DNA of 8,226 bases from Chloroflexota bacterium (GTDB lineage: Bacteria > Chloroflexota > Anaerolineae > Anaerolineales > Anaerolineaceae). A model generated the notes under the pieces. It saw only the letters and a program-made list of their open reading frames with translations. It ran no database searches and had not been told where the DNA came from. The translations under genes and the position numbers were made by a program. This document shows positions 1 through 6,286 of the stretch, piece by piece. The stretch spans positions 1 to 8,226 of the forward strand of contig JAJYJF010000081.1 of NCBI GenBank assembly GCA_021796375.1, written 5' to 3'. Numbering within the stretch: the first letter of the stretch is position 1; every line of letters begins with the position of its first letter.

Positions 1-765
1 GGAAACGCCCGGGTCGGGGATGAGGTGTCCATCACGGTCCAGGTGCAGCCGGACGGCTCGATGGTTGCCGAAACGGTCCGGGTGATCGCGCCCGCCGCGG
101 GCATCCGCACCCAGGCTCAAGCCACACCCGGCTCGCGGATCGCGCTCTCGCAGACGGTCCAGGCCAAGCGGGGCATCCGCGGCTCCGCCCACACGCAGCC
201 CGCGGCGCCCAGGTCCAATCCCAACCCTCAGAAAACCAGCCCTCCCGCCGGGTCGTTTCTCTCCCCGACAGCACCGACGGAGCCGCCCTCCGTGGTACCT
301 TCGACCAGCACGCCAACCAGCACGCAGACCCCCACACAGCAGGCGACCGCCAGCGCTACCAGCGCGCCGGTTTCAAGCGCAACCCCGACCGTCCAGCCGA
401 GCGAAACCGGTACCGCGCTCCCCACCACAACCCCAACGGCCGGAGCGAGCGCCACCCCCGGGGATACCGGTACCCCAACCAGCCTGCCCAGCCAGACGAA
501 CACCCCGACGCCCACGGCGACCGATACTCCAACGCCAACCTACACCCCGCTGCCCCCCGCGACCGATACGCCATCTCCGGCGCCCAGCGCGGTTTCCCCC
601 TCAGCAACCGCCGATCTCCCGGCCCCCGCCGGACCTCAGGCGCCAGATCCAACCCCTGCGCTCCCCACGCCAACCCCCACACCCACGCCTTCCTCCACCG
701 CTTTCCCGCTGATTAATATTCTGATCAGAATCCTCCAACTTGCTGGACCCACAATTTCGCCGTAG
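1..765 (+). CDS. 3' part of a gene for a Thr/Pro-rich, probably exported protein with a DUF5666-like remnant
   Basis: The frame is open from base 1 to a TAG at 763-765, so the true start lies upstream; the GTG at 25 is only an internal codon. About 254 residues are visible. The first ~28 (GNARVGDEVSITVQVQPDGS and the following MVAETVRV) have the look of the last strands of a DUF5666-type beta domain, where a 'GD-V-V' strand is followed by 'DGS-A--V-V'. This assignment is by eye. From about base 225 to 700 the protein is almost entirely Thr, Pro, Ser and Ala, with runs such as TPTPTYTPLPP and PTPTPTPTPSS, which suggests a flexible, possibly glycosylated linker outside the cell. The last ~18 residues turn hydrophobic (LINILIRILQLAG) with no LPXTG motif and no basic tail. 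The function is not recognisable. The neighbour tsaC converges on it and is probably unrelated. Confidence 0.75.
   Translation, partial: GNARVGDEVSITVQVQPDGSMVAETVRVIAPAAGIRTQAQATPGSRIALSQTVQAKRGIRGSAHTQPAAPRSNPNPQKTSPPAGSFLSPTAPTEPPSVVPSTSTPTSTQTPTQQATASATSAPVSSATPTVQPSETGTALPTTTPTAGASATPGDTGTPTSLPSQTNTPTPTATDTPTPTYTPLPPATDTPSPAPSAVSPSATADLPAPAGPQAPDPTPALPTPTPTPTPSSTAFPLINILIRILQLAGPTISP
300..700 (+). repeat. Degenerate ACN-CCN (Thr-Pro) low-complexity coding repeat
   Basis: Cytosine-rich DNA that encodes irregular Thr-Pro units, densest at about 490-560 and 660-700. The repeat is degenerate at the codon level, so it looks maintained as protein composition rather than as an exact DNA tandem array. 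Such tracts can vary in length between strains and can assemble badly. Confidence 0.7.
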
Positions 766-800
766 CCCAGAGGCCGAACAGTCCCAGGGAGGGGTTTTCG

Positions 801-822
801 GAGCAGGCCATCCGGCCTGCTC
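801..822. terminator. Perfect 9-bp hairpin in convergent intergenic region
   Basis: GAGCAGGCC (801-809) and GGCCTGCTC (814-822) are exact reverse complements around a 4-base ATCC loop. It lies 35 bases beyond the TAG of the Thr/Pro-rich gene, where a transcript end is expected. No real T run follows on the plus strand (TGCCCTAGTTAATATT), so it is not a textbook intrinsic terminator. It may act in both directions or protect the 3' end. Confidence 0.45.
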
Positions 823-845
823 TGCCCTAGTTAATATTAAATGCC

Positions 846-877
846 GTACCGCCGGGCACGGAGCCGCCCGGCGGTAC
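846..877. terminator. Perfect 12-bp GC-rich inverted repeat, possible bidirectional terminator
   Basis: GTACCGCCGGGC (846-857) pairs exactly with GCCCGGCGGTAC (866-877) around an 8-base loop. This is the strongest hairpin in the 766-991 gap between two convergent genes. Neither flank carries a clean T run; read on the minus strand the stem is followed by GGCATTTAATATT, which is only partly T-rich. A transcription-end role is inferred from position and stability; a protein-binding or repeat element is also possible. Confidence 0.45.
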
Positions 878-943
878 AGTTCAGTTCAGGAGAATGCTCC
901 CTTAATTTAATGGGGTTCATTTAAGCGCAAATGAAGCGCGGAT

Positions 944-988
944 AAAAACCGGATGAGAGAGCCTGCTCTCCCCCCAAGACTGCTCTCT
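944..988 (-). terminator. Candidate intrinsic terminator of the prfA-prmC-tsaC operon
   Basis: Just past the tsaC stop, minus-strand AGAGAGC (988-982) can pair with GCTCTCT (962-956), and a nearer GAGAGC copy (970-965) can pair with the same arm, so two alternative stems exist. A TTTTT run follows at 948-944, seven bases beyond the stem. That spacing is longer than usual, so this is only a moderate candidate. Confidence 0.35.
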
Positions 989-991
989 TCC

Positions 992-1612
992 CTAACCGCC
1001 GGCAACCGCGCGGATCGCGGCTGCCGGGATGGGCCCTTCGCGGACCACCCGCAGCGGGCTGGCGGTACAGTCGACCACGGTGGAAGGCATGCCGCCGGGC
1101 GTTCGCCCGCCGTCGAGGATCAGGCTCACCTGCTCGCCCAGCTGTGCGAAGACATCCTGCGCGGTGAGCGGGTTCTTGCCCCCGGAAAGGTTGGCCGAGG
1201 TGGTCGCCAGCGGCCCGCTGCGCCGGATCAGGTCCCTCACCGGGTCGTGATCGGGGATGCGCAAGCCGACGGTCGGCAGGGGCGAGATCTCCGCCGGCAG
1301 GCCGGGATGGCGGGTGACGACCAGCGTCAGCGCCCCGGGCCAGAAGCGCTCTGCCAGCCGGAGGGCCGCCTCTGGAAGCCCCGCGCTGACCAGCGGCGCC
1401 TGGTCCAGGTCGCCGAGCAAAACGGCAATGGCTTTCTTCGGATCGCGGATTTTGGCCTCGTACAGGCGCTCGATCCCCGCGCGGGAGAAGGCGGAGGCGC
1501 CCAGCCCATAGACCGTATCCGTCGGAAACGCCACGATTTCGCCGCGTGCCAGCATCTCCAGCGCGCGAGAAACCGCCTGGGGGTCATCGATCGGTCGGAT
1601 GTCAACGCTCAT
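992..1612 (-). CDS. tsaC: L-threonylcarbamoyladenylate synthase (TsaC/YrdC family)
   Basis: The protein has 206 residues, a single YrdC domain of the usual bacterial short form without the C-terminal Sua5 domain. The family makes threonylcarbamoyl-AMP from threonine, bicarbonate and ATP, the first step of t6A37 formation on ANN-decoding tRNAs, in the cytoplasm. Visible family signatures are FPTDTVYGLG (29-38), the basic KIRDPKK stretch (54-60), FWPGALTLV (90-98), VGLRIPDH (115-122), PLATTSANLSGG (134-145) and STVVD (177-181). The ATG start is preceded on the minus strand by GGGAG at 1623-1619, six bases away, and no in-frame start exists just upstream. It is the last gene of an operon behind prfA and prmC, a frequent arrangement in bacteria, with a 34-base gap after prmC that is bridged by a tiny reading frame. 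Nothing in the protein looks damaged. Confidence 0.95.
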   Translation of the reverse strand: MSVDIRPIDDPQAVSRALEMLARGEIVAFPTDTVYGLGASAFSRAGIERLYEAKIRDPKKAIAVLLGDLDQAPLVSAGLPEAALRLAERFWPGALTLVVTRHPGLPAEISPLPTVGLRIPDHDPVRDLIRRSGPLATTSANLSGGKNPLTAQDVFAQLGEQVSLILDGGRTPGGMPSTVVDCTASPLRVVREGPIPAAAIRAVAGG

Positions 1613-1650
1613 CCAGCTCTCCCGGGAAGCGGGTTCCCCACCAGGATCAT
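1609..1650 (-). CDS. Possible 13-codon linker ORF between prmC and tsaC
   Basis: Minus-strand reading frame [13 protein letters not shown]. Its ATG (1650-1648) overlaps the prmC TGA (1649-1647) as ATGA, and its own TGA (1611-1609) overlaps the tsaC ATG (1612-1610), again as ATGA. A purine-rich GGGAGGGAG lies just ahead of its ATG. It could carry ribosomes from prmC to tsaC, but ATGA is common by chance and the purine run also encodes the end of PrmC. No known peptide family is recognised. Confidence 0.25.
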   Translation of the reverse strand: MILVGNPLPGRAG

Positions 1651-2507
1651 GCTCCCTCCCGCTCGATCCTCAGCAGCCGGTCGCGGCCCGCCAGGTCTCT
1701 CAAGATGCGGACCTTCCACCCGGGGAAGGCGTCCTCTCCGAGCCGGGCGGCGGCTTCCCCCTGGCTTTCCTCGATTTCTGCCAGGAGCAGGCCGCCCGGC
1801 GCCAGACGGACCGCAGCCTGCCCAAGCATGCGCTCGATCAGACCGGTGCCCTGGGCGCCGCCATCCAGGGCGAGCGCGGGCTCCCGGTGGTAAACGGGCA
1901 GGCCGCGCAGCTTGCCGGAGGGGATGTAGGGGAGATTGGCGCACACCAGGTCTACCGGCGCGCTGACCGGTTCGAGCAGATCTCCGCAGCGGAAATCCAC
2001 CTGCCCGGCAACCCCATGCCGGGCTGCGTTTTCGCGGGTGACGGATAGGGCTGCCGGCGAGAGATCGGTGGCGGTTATCTTCAATCCGGGCGCATTTACC
2101 GCCAGGCTGACGGCGATGCATCCCGACCCGGTGCCAACGTCAACCGCCTGCCCCCGGTCCGGATGTTTCGAAACCCATTCGAGCGCCAGCTCGACGAGCA
2201 GCTCGGTCTCCGGGCGCGGGATGAGCACCTCCCGGGTCAGGTGGAAGGCCAGGCCGTAGAACTCCCATTCCCCCACCACATACGGGAGCGGTTCGCCCCG
2301 ACCGAGCCATTCCAGGGCCTGCTCGAAAGCGCGGAAAATATCTGCTTCCAGGCCGGCTTCGGGATGAGCGGCCAGCCAGGCCCGCGGCTGCCCGCTCAGG
2401 TGCGCCAGCAGCGTCTGGGCATCCAGGCGGGGGGTATCGCTGAACGGGACGAGGACCCCGGCCGCCTGCGCCACCGCCGCGCCAATCGAGGGAAGCTCAG
2501 CCTTCAT
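1647..2507 (-). CDS. prmC: Peptide chain release factor N5-glutamine methyltransferase (PrmC/HemK)
   Basis: 286 residues, the normal length. PrmC transfers a methyl group from S-adenosylmethionine to the glutamine of the GGQ motif in release factors 1 and 2, which speeds peptide release. The N-terminal helical substrate-binding domain (about 1-85) contains the [13 protein letters not shown] signature at 25-37. The methyltransferase domain has [12 protein letters not shown] (95-106), the SAM-binding loop [15 protein letters not shown] (122-136), an acidic TDLS (147-150), the catalytic motif at 191-194 and [11 protein letters not shown] (207-217). The catalytic tetrapeptide reads NLPY rather than the usual NPPY. 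The ATG overlaps the end of prfA by 11 bases, with GAGG directly against the start, so initiation probably depends on ribosomes finishing prfA. Its substrate is made by the gene just upstream. It is followed by tsaC. Confidence 0.94.
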   Translation of the reverse strand: MKAELPSIGAAVAQAAGVLVPFSDTPRLDAQTLLAHLSGQPRAWLAAHPEAGLEADIFRAFEQALEWLGRGEPLPYVVGEWEFYGLAFHLTREVLIPRPETELLVELALEWVSKHPDRGQAVDVGTGSGCIAVSLAVNAPGLKITATDLSPAALSVTRENAARHGVAGQVDFRCGDLLEPVSAPVDLVCANLPYIPSGKLRGLPVYHREPALALDGGAQGTGLIERMLGQAAVRLAPGGLLLAEIEESQGEAAARLGEDAFPGWKVRILRDLAGRDRLLRIEREGA

Positions 2508-3582
2508 CCTCGCGGGCTTCTATTCCGGTGCTCGCCAGGCGCTCGGTCTCGTCGCGCAGCGAGAGCTCGTCGATAAAGCCGTCCAGCTCGCCGTCCAGCA
2601 CGGCCGGCAGGTTGTAAGAAGATATGTTGATGCGGTGATCGGTAACGCGCGACTGGGGGTAATTGTAAGTGCGGATTTTTTCCGCGCGCTCGCCCGTGCC
2701 GACCTGGGAGCGGCGGGTGGCCTCCAGCTCCTGCTGGCGCTTCTGCTCTTCGATCTCATACAGCCGGGCGCGCAGGATGCTCATGGCGCGCAGGCGGTTC
2801 TGCAGCTGCGAGCGCTCGTCCTGGCAGGCGACCACGATCCCGGTGGGGAGGTGGGTGATGCGCACCGCGGTCGAGTTTTTCTGCACGTTCTGGCCGCCCG
2901 CCCCCGCGGAGCGGTACACGTCCGTGCGGATGTCCGTTTCCGGGATTTCGATATCCACGTCCTCGACTTCCGCCAGAACGGCCACGGTGACCGTCGATGT
3001 GTGGATGCGGCCCTGCGATTCGGTCACCGGCACCCGCTGCACGCGGTGCACCCCCGATTCAAACTTGAGCCGCGAGTACGCCCCCTTGCCCTTGATCATG
3101 AAGATGATCTCTTTGTAGCCGCCGATCCCGGTCTCGTTCTCGGAGAGGACCTCCACCTTCCAGCTGTGCCGCTCCGCGTAGCGCACGTACATCCGGTACA
3201 GGTCGGCCGCGAACAGCCCGGCTTCATCCCCGCCCGTCGCGGCGCGGATTTCGACGATGACGTTCCGCTCATCGCGCGGGTCTTTCGGGACGAGCAGCCC
3301 CTTGAGCTCGGCCTCCAGGCGGTCCAGCTCGGGCTCGAGCTCCTCAATTTCGACCGCGGCCAGCTCGCGGAACTCTTCATCGGTTTCGCCGCTGTAAAGC
3401 TGGCGGGCCTGGTCGAGCCGCTGCTGGACCTGGCGGTACTCCGCTGCCTTGTTCACCACCGGCTCGAGATCGGCGCGTTCCTTGGCCAGCTCCGCGGCGC
3501 GCTGGTAGTCCTCCCCGACCTCGTTCAGCCCCCGGTTGATCTCTTCGTAGCGCTTCTCAATTCCTTCAACTTTTTCCAGCAT
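2497..3582 (-). CDS. prfA: Peptide chain release factor 1
   Basis: 361 residues, standard for RF1, which recognises UAA and UAG stop codons in the ribosomal A site and triggers peptide release. The N-terminal coiled helices span about 1-100. The stop-codon reading tripeptide is PVT at 185-187 within [14 protein letters not shown], the PxT form that marks RF1 and not RF2 (SPF). The catalytic GGQ is at 229-231 in [20 protein letters not shown]; the residues after GGQ are NVQ where many RF1 proteins have HVN. The C-terminal part keeps [10 protein letters not shown] (253-262) and the [15 protein letters not shown] segment (304-318). The ATG is preceded by a purine-rich GGAAAGAG close to the start, and a TATAAT lies about 40 bases upstream. 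It is the first gene of the prfA-prmC-tsaC operon and diverges from cydA. Confidence 0.97.
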   Translation of the reverse strand: MLEKVEGIEKRYEEINRGLNEVGEDYQRAAELAKERADLEPVVNKAAEYRQVQQRLDQARQLYSGETDEEFRELAAVEIEELEPELDRLEAELKGLLVPKDPRDERNVIVEIRAATGGDEAGLFAADLYRMYVRYAERHSWKVEVLSENETGIGGYKEIIFMIKGKGAYSRLKFESGVHRVQRVPVTESQGRIHTSTVTVAVLAEVEDVDIEIPETDIRTDVYRSAGAGGQNVQKNSTAVRITHLPTGIVVACQDERSQLQNRLRAMSILRARLYEIEEQKRQQELEATRRSQVGTGERAEKIRTYNYPQSRVTDHRINISSYNLPAVLDGELDGFIDELSLRDETERLASTGIEAREDEG

Positions 3583-3621
3583 ACTCTTTCCATTTCATTT
3601 TACGTGCTGCAGCCCGGATGG

Positions 3622-3627
3622 ATTATA
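3622..3627 (-). promoter_or_regulatory. -10 box for the prfA operon
   Basis: A perfect TATAAT on the minus strand (plus-strand ATTATA) lies 39 bases before the prfA ATG, implying a 5' leader of about 30 bases. No good -35 is visible at 17-18 bases spacing (AGATGG or GAGATG), and there is no TG extension. Position and sequence support it; the weak -35 limits confidence. Confidence 0.5.
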
Positions 3628-3692
3628 CTCCAGGAGGCTGGCGGCCATCTCTGGTCCGCCGCGGCTCGATCACCCAAGCAACCAATCCATAT

Positions 3693-3723
3693 TTGTACCA
3701 TTTAACACTACTTGGTCTATAAT
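3693..3723 (+). promoter_or_regulatory. Promoter of the cyd cluster
   Basis: A perfect TATAAT at 3718-3723 lies 31 to 36 bases before the cydA ATG, giving a leader of about 24 bases. The best upstream hexamer is TTGTAC at 3693-3698 with a long 19-base spacer, so the -35 is poor and an activator may be needed. The outer TTGGT of this region runs into the -10 box. Confidence 0.55.
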
Positions 3724-3740
3724 TTAAACAGATCTCATAC

Positions 3741-3746
3741 GGGGAG
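3741..3746 (+). promoter_or_regulatory. Ribosome binding site fixing the cydA start
   Basis: GGGGAG lies seven bases before the ATG at 3754. An in-frame TTG at 3712 would overlap the -10 box and add 14 residues not seen in CydA proteins, so 3754 is preferred. Confidence 0.75.
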
Positions 3747-3753
3747 AGTGCAT

Positions 3754-5157
3754 ATGTCTGTTCTGACCCTTTCGCAGTGGCAGTTCGCCATTACCTCGGT
3801 CTACCATTTCTTCTTCGTCCCGCTGACCCTGGGGCTTACCGTGATCGTCGCGATCATGGAGACCATCTATGTCTCCAGCGGGAATGAGATGTACAAGGCC
3901 ATGGCTAAATTCTGGGGCAAGCTCCTCCTCATCAATTTTGCCATGGGGGTCGTGACCGGAATCGTGATGGAGTTCCAGTTCGGGATGAACTGGGCGAGCT
4001 ACTCACGCTTTGTCGGGGATGTCTTCGGAGCCCCCCTCGCCATCGAAGCGCTGCTGGCCTTCTTCCTAGAATCCACCTTCCTGGGGGTCTGGATCTTCGG
4101 ATGGGACAGCCTATCGAAAGGCCTCCACGCCGCCGCGATCTGGCTGGTTGCCATCGGGTCGAACCTCTCCGCCCTGTGGATCCTGGTGGCGAACTCCTTC
4201 ATGCAGCAGCCGGTAGGCTACACCGTCGAGAACGGGCGGGCGGTGATGACCGATTTCTGGGCCTTGCTCGGCAATCCGCACGTGTGGGTCGAGTTTCCAC
4301 ATACCCTCTTCTCCGGGTACTCGACGGCTGCGCTGTTTGTCCTTGGCATCAGCGCCTACCACCTGTTCCGCAAATCCAACCCGGAGTTCTTCCGGCGGTC
4401 CTTCTCGCTGGCCAGCGTATTCGGGACCCTGGCGGTCCTGATGGTCATCCTGATCGGGCACAGCCAGGCGCAGGAGATGGTCCGCAACCAGCCGATGAAG
4501 ATGGCGGCTGCCGAAGCCCTGTGGAGAAGCCAGGACCCCGCCTCTTTCTCCCTGCTGACCATCGGCAACCTGAGCCAGACCGGCGACGTCTTCGCGATCC
4601 GCATCCCAAGAGTGCTCAGCCTGCTGGCCTACAACCGCCTGGATGGGAAGGTCAACGGGATCTACAACCTGAACAGCCAGTACCAGCAGACCTACGGCCC
4701 CGGCAATTACATCCCGCCCGTGGCGGTGACGTACTGGAGCTTTCGCATGATGGTGGGGGCCGGGTTCCTGATGCTCGCCATTGCGGCCTACGGTCTCTAC
4801 CACACGATGCGCGGCACCCCGCTCGAAAAATTCCGCTTCCTGAACCTCCTCCCCTTCGCGATCGGGCTGCCCTACCTGGCAAATACAACCGGCTGGCTGA
4901 TGACGGAGATCGGCCGCCAGCCCTGGGTGGTCTTCGGCCTGATGAAAACCGCGGACGCCTCCTCCGCGAACCTCCAGCCAGGGATGGTGCTGGCCTCGCT
5001 GGTTCTCCTGACGGCCGTCTACGGGGTGCTGATGGCGGCGGATGTTTTCCTGCTCGTGCGCGCGGCGAAGGCCGGACCTGACCCCGCCGCCCAGGAGGCC
5101 GGACCCGGTTCACGCCCCGCCCAGGACGACCTCGGGCTGGGCATATCGATGGATTGA
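3754..5157 (+). CDS. cydA: Cytochrome bd quinol oxidase subunit I
   Basis: 467 residues of a multi-helix membrane protein that binds haems b558, b595 and d, oxidises quinol and reduces oxygen to water. By comparison with E. coli CydA the key residues are present: His18 (haem ligand, in VYHFFFVPLTLGL), His183 (in EFPHTLFSGY) and Met333 (in SFRMMVGAG) as b558 ligands, Glu98 and Glu106 in FGAPLAIEALLAFFLES, Lys249 and Glu254 at the start of the quinol loop, and the GRQPW signature at 387-391. The segment after Lys249 is much shorter than in E. coli, making this a short Q-loop type, which explains 467 against about 522 residues. The C-terminal ~30 residues are hydrophilic and variable. The stop is followed by a 10-base gap to cydB, so the two subunits are almost certainly co-expressed. 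Confidence 0.97.
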   Translation: MSVLTLSQWQFAITSVYHFFFVPLTLGLTVIVAIMETIYVSSGNEMYKAMAKFWGKLLLINFAMGVVTGIVMEFQFGMNWASYSRFVGDVFGAPLAIEALLAFFLESTFLGVWIFGWDSLSKGLHAAAIWLVAIGSNLSALWILVANSFMQQPVGYTVENGRAVMTDFWALLGNPHVWVEFPHTLFSGYSTAALFVLGISAYHLFRKSNPEFFRRSFSLASVFGTLAVLMVILIGHSQAQEMVRNQPMKMAAAEALWRSQDPASFSLLTIGNLSQTGDVFAIRIPRVLSLLAYNRLDGKVNGIYNLNSQYQQTYGPGNYIPPVAVTYWSFRMMVGAGFLMLAIAAYGLYHTMRGTPLEKFRFLNLLPFAIGLPYLANTTGWLMTEIGRQPWVVFGLMKTADASSANLQPGMVLASLVLLTAVYGVLMAADVFLLVRAAKAGPDPAAQEAGPGSRPAQDDLGLGISMD

Positions 5158-5167
5158 GAGGTGCGGG

Positions 5168-6184
5168 ATGGATTTAAACACGCTGTGGTTCATTCTGATC
5201 GCCGTCCTGTTTATCGGCTATTTCATCCTGGAGGGGTTCGATTACGGCGTTGGCATCCTGCTCCCTTTTCTGGGGAAAGACGATGACCGCCGCCGGGTCA
5301 TGCTGAACGCCATCGGCCCGCACTGGGACGGCAACGAGGTGTGGCTGATCACCGCCGGCGGGGCGATGTTCGCGGCGTTCCCCCTGTGGTATGCCACGCT
5401 TTTCTCCGGTTTTTACCTGCCGCTGCTCCTCATCCTGGTGGCCCTGATCTTCCGCGGGGTGGCAATCGAATTCCGCCACCAGGTGGATTCGCCCGGCTGG
5501 CGGCGCGCCTGCGATTGGGCGCTATTTGCCGGCAGCCTGGTCCCCGCGCTGCTGTGGGGGGTAGCCCTGGCGAATTTCGTCCGTGGGGTGCCGATTGACG
5601 CCCAGCAGAACTACGTGGGGGGCTTTTTCAACCTGCTCAACCCCTACGCGCTGGTGGGAGGGCTGGTCAGCCTGGTGGGTTTTACCCTGCACGGGGCTGT
5701 TTTCCTGACGCTGAAAACGACCGACCCGCTGCGCTCCGAAGCCCGCGGGTGGGCGATGCGCCTGTGGATCCCGGAAATCGTGCTGATCGTGATTTCCGTG
5801 GCCTTCACCTACCTGGCCACCGATTTTATCAATAAAATCGGCGTCAACCCCGGCCCGGTGCCGATCGGCGCGGTGATCGCGCTCCTCGCCGCCGGCTGGT
5901 TCGCCTCGCGCAAGCAGGACGGCTGGGCGTTTATCATGACGTCCGCCACCATCCTGCTGGCGTCCATCACCATCTTTATGCAGCTCTTTCCGCAGGTGCT
6001 GGTCTCCAGCCTCAACCCGGATTGGAGCCTGACCATCTACAACACGGCTTCCGGCCCCACGACCCTGCAGGCGATGTCGATCGTCACCCTGATCCTCCTG
6101 CCGGTCGTCCTGGTTTATTTCATCTGGAGCTACTGGGTGTTCAGAAAGCGGGTCACCAGCCAGGCCGGGAATTTGCATTATTAG
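5168..6184 (+). CDS. cydB: Cytochrome bd quinol oxidase subunit II
   Basis: 338 residues, normal for CydB, the membrane partner of CydA. Signatures are GYFILEGFDYGVG (17-29), GPHWDGNEVWLITAGGAMFAAFP (50-72), the IFRGVAIEFRHQ loop (94-105), HGAVFLTLKT (175-184) and the C-terminal FPQVLVSSLNP (274-284) followed by SLTIYNTASGPTTLQAM (287-303). Several hydrophobic helices are evident. The frame is open much further upstream, inside cydA, but the ATG at 5168 fits the family N-terminus and has GAGAGG (5157-5162) five bases ahead. The purine run begins on the last base of the cydA stop codon, so translation is likely coupled. No small hydrophobic third-subunit gene such as cydX or cydS is found immediately downstream. 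Confidence 0.97.
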   Translation: MDLNTLWFILIAVLFIGYFILEGFDYGVGILLPFLGKDDDRRRVMLNAIGPHWDGNEVWLITAGGAMFAAFPLWYATLFSGFYLPLLLILVALIFRGVAIEFRHQVDSPGWRRACDWALFAGSLVPALLWGVALANFVRGVPIDAQQNYVGGFFNLLNPYALVGGLVSLVGFTLHGAVFLTLKTTDPLRSEARGWAMRLWIPEIVLIVISVAFTYLATDFINKIGVNPGPVPIGAVIALLAAGWFASRKQDGWAFIMTSATILLASITIFMQLFPQVLVSSLNPDWSLTIYNTASGPTTLQAMSIVTLILLPVVLVYFIWSYWVFRKRVTSQAGNLHY

Positions 6185-6286
6185 CGCCGTTTGGGACTGA
6201 AAAATCGATCGATCGTCCCGCGGGATCGGGCTGGCCCGCCCCGCGGCTCTTTTCCCCCCGATGGTACAAGCGGTGGGAATCCTCGC
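6185..6286 (+). other. Gap between cydB and cydD
   Basis: A 102-base spacer that holds a GC-rich hairpin and the cydD ribosome binding region. The cydD frame is open here from 6191 but would encode a hydrophilic Pro/Gly/Arg-rich extension with no start signal, so it is taken as noncoding. An ATG at 6261 gives a nine-codon frame ending in the cydD ATGA, without a ribosome site. Confidence 0.5.
6218..6253 (+). terminator. Hairpin plus T run between cydB and cydD, possible attenuator
   Basis: CCGCGGG (6218-6224) pairs with CCCGCGG (6240-6246), and inside it CGGG (6227-6230) pairs with CCCG (6235-6238), with a small AT/C internal bulge. TTTT follows at 6250-6253, three bases beyond the stem. This is a plausible weak intrinsic terminator or an RNA structure that separates cydAB from cydDC expression. 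Confidence 0.45.

Larger units (their letters stand above)
3583..3753. promoter_or_regulatory. Divergent intergenic region between prfA and cydA
   Basis: A 171-base region with the start signals of both operons. The prfA side is GC-rich; the cydA side (about 3681-3735) is AT-rich. Only loose symmetry is seen: GGCGG (3640-3644) with CCGCC (3656-3660), and ACCAA (3681-3685) with TTGGT (3712-3716). Neither matches an FNR, ArcA or Rex operator that I can recognise, so no regulator is assigned. Confidence 0.6.

Noticed and set aside
300..700. Possible CRISPR or satellite array in the C-rich region
   Set aside because: There are no exact repeats with regular spacers; the periodicity comes from Thr-Pro codons in an open frame.
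902..924. Imperfect AT-rich hairpin around TTTAATGGGGTTCATTTAA
   Set aside because: Only four consecutive pairs form before a mismatch, too weak to call a site.
953..1966. A 337-codon plus-strand open frame
   Set aside because: It is antisense to tsaC and prmC, both clear family members, and has an Arg/Gly/Pro/Ala composition typical of a shadow frame.
3618..3690. Inverted pair ATGGATT (3618-3624) and AATCCAT (3684-3690) flanking the divergent promoters
   Set aside because: Seven bases at 59 bases separation is within chance expectation and does not match a known operator.
2635..3705. A 356-codon plus-strand open frame
   Set aside because: It lies antisense to prfA, which matches RF1 along its whole length. 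Its Leu/Asp/Arg/Val-rich content is what high-GC DNA gives on the opposite strand of a real gene.
4111..4803. A 230-codon minus-strand frame under cydA
   Set aside because: It is an antisense shadow of cydA with no start signal or family likeness.
4101..5081. A 326-codon frame inside cydA in another frame
   Set aside because: cydA has all catalytic residues; the alternative frame is Arg/Pro/Gly-rich with no recognisable domain.
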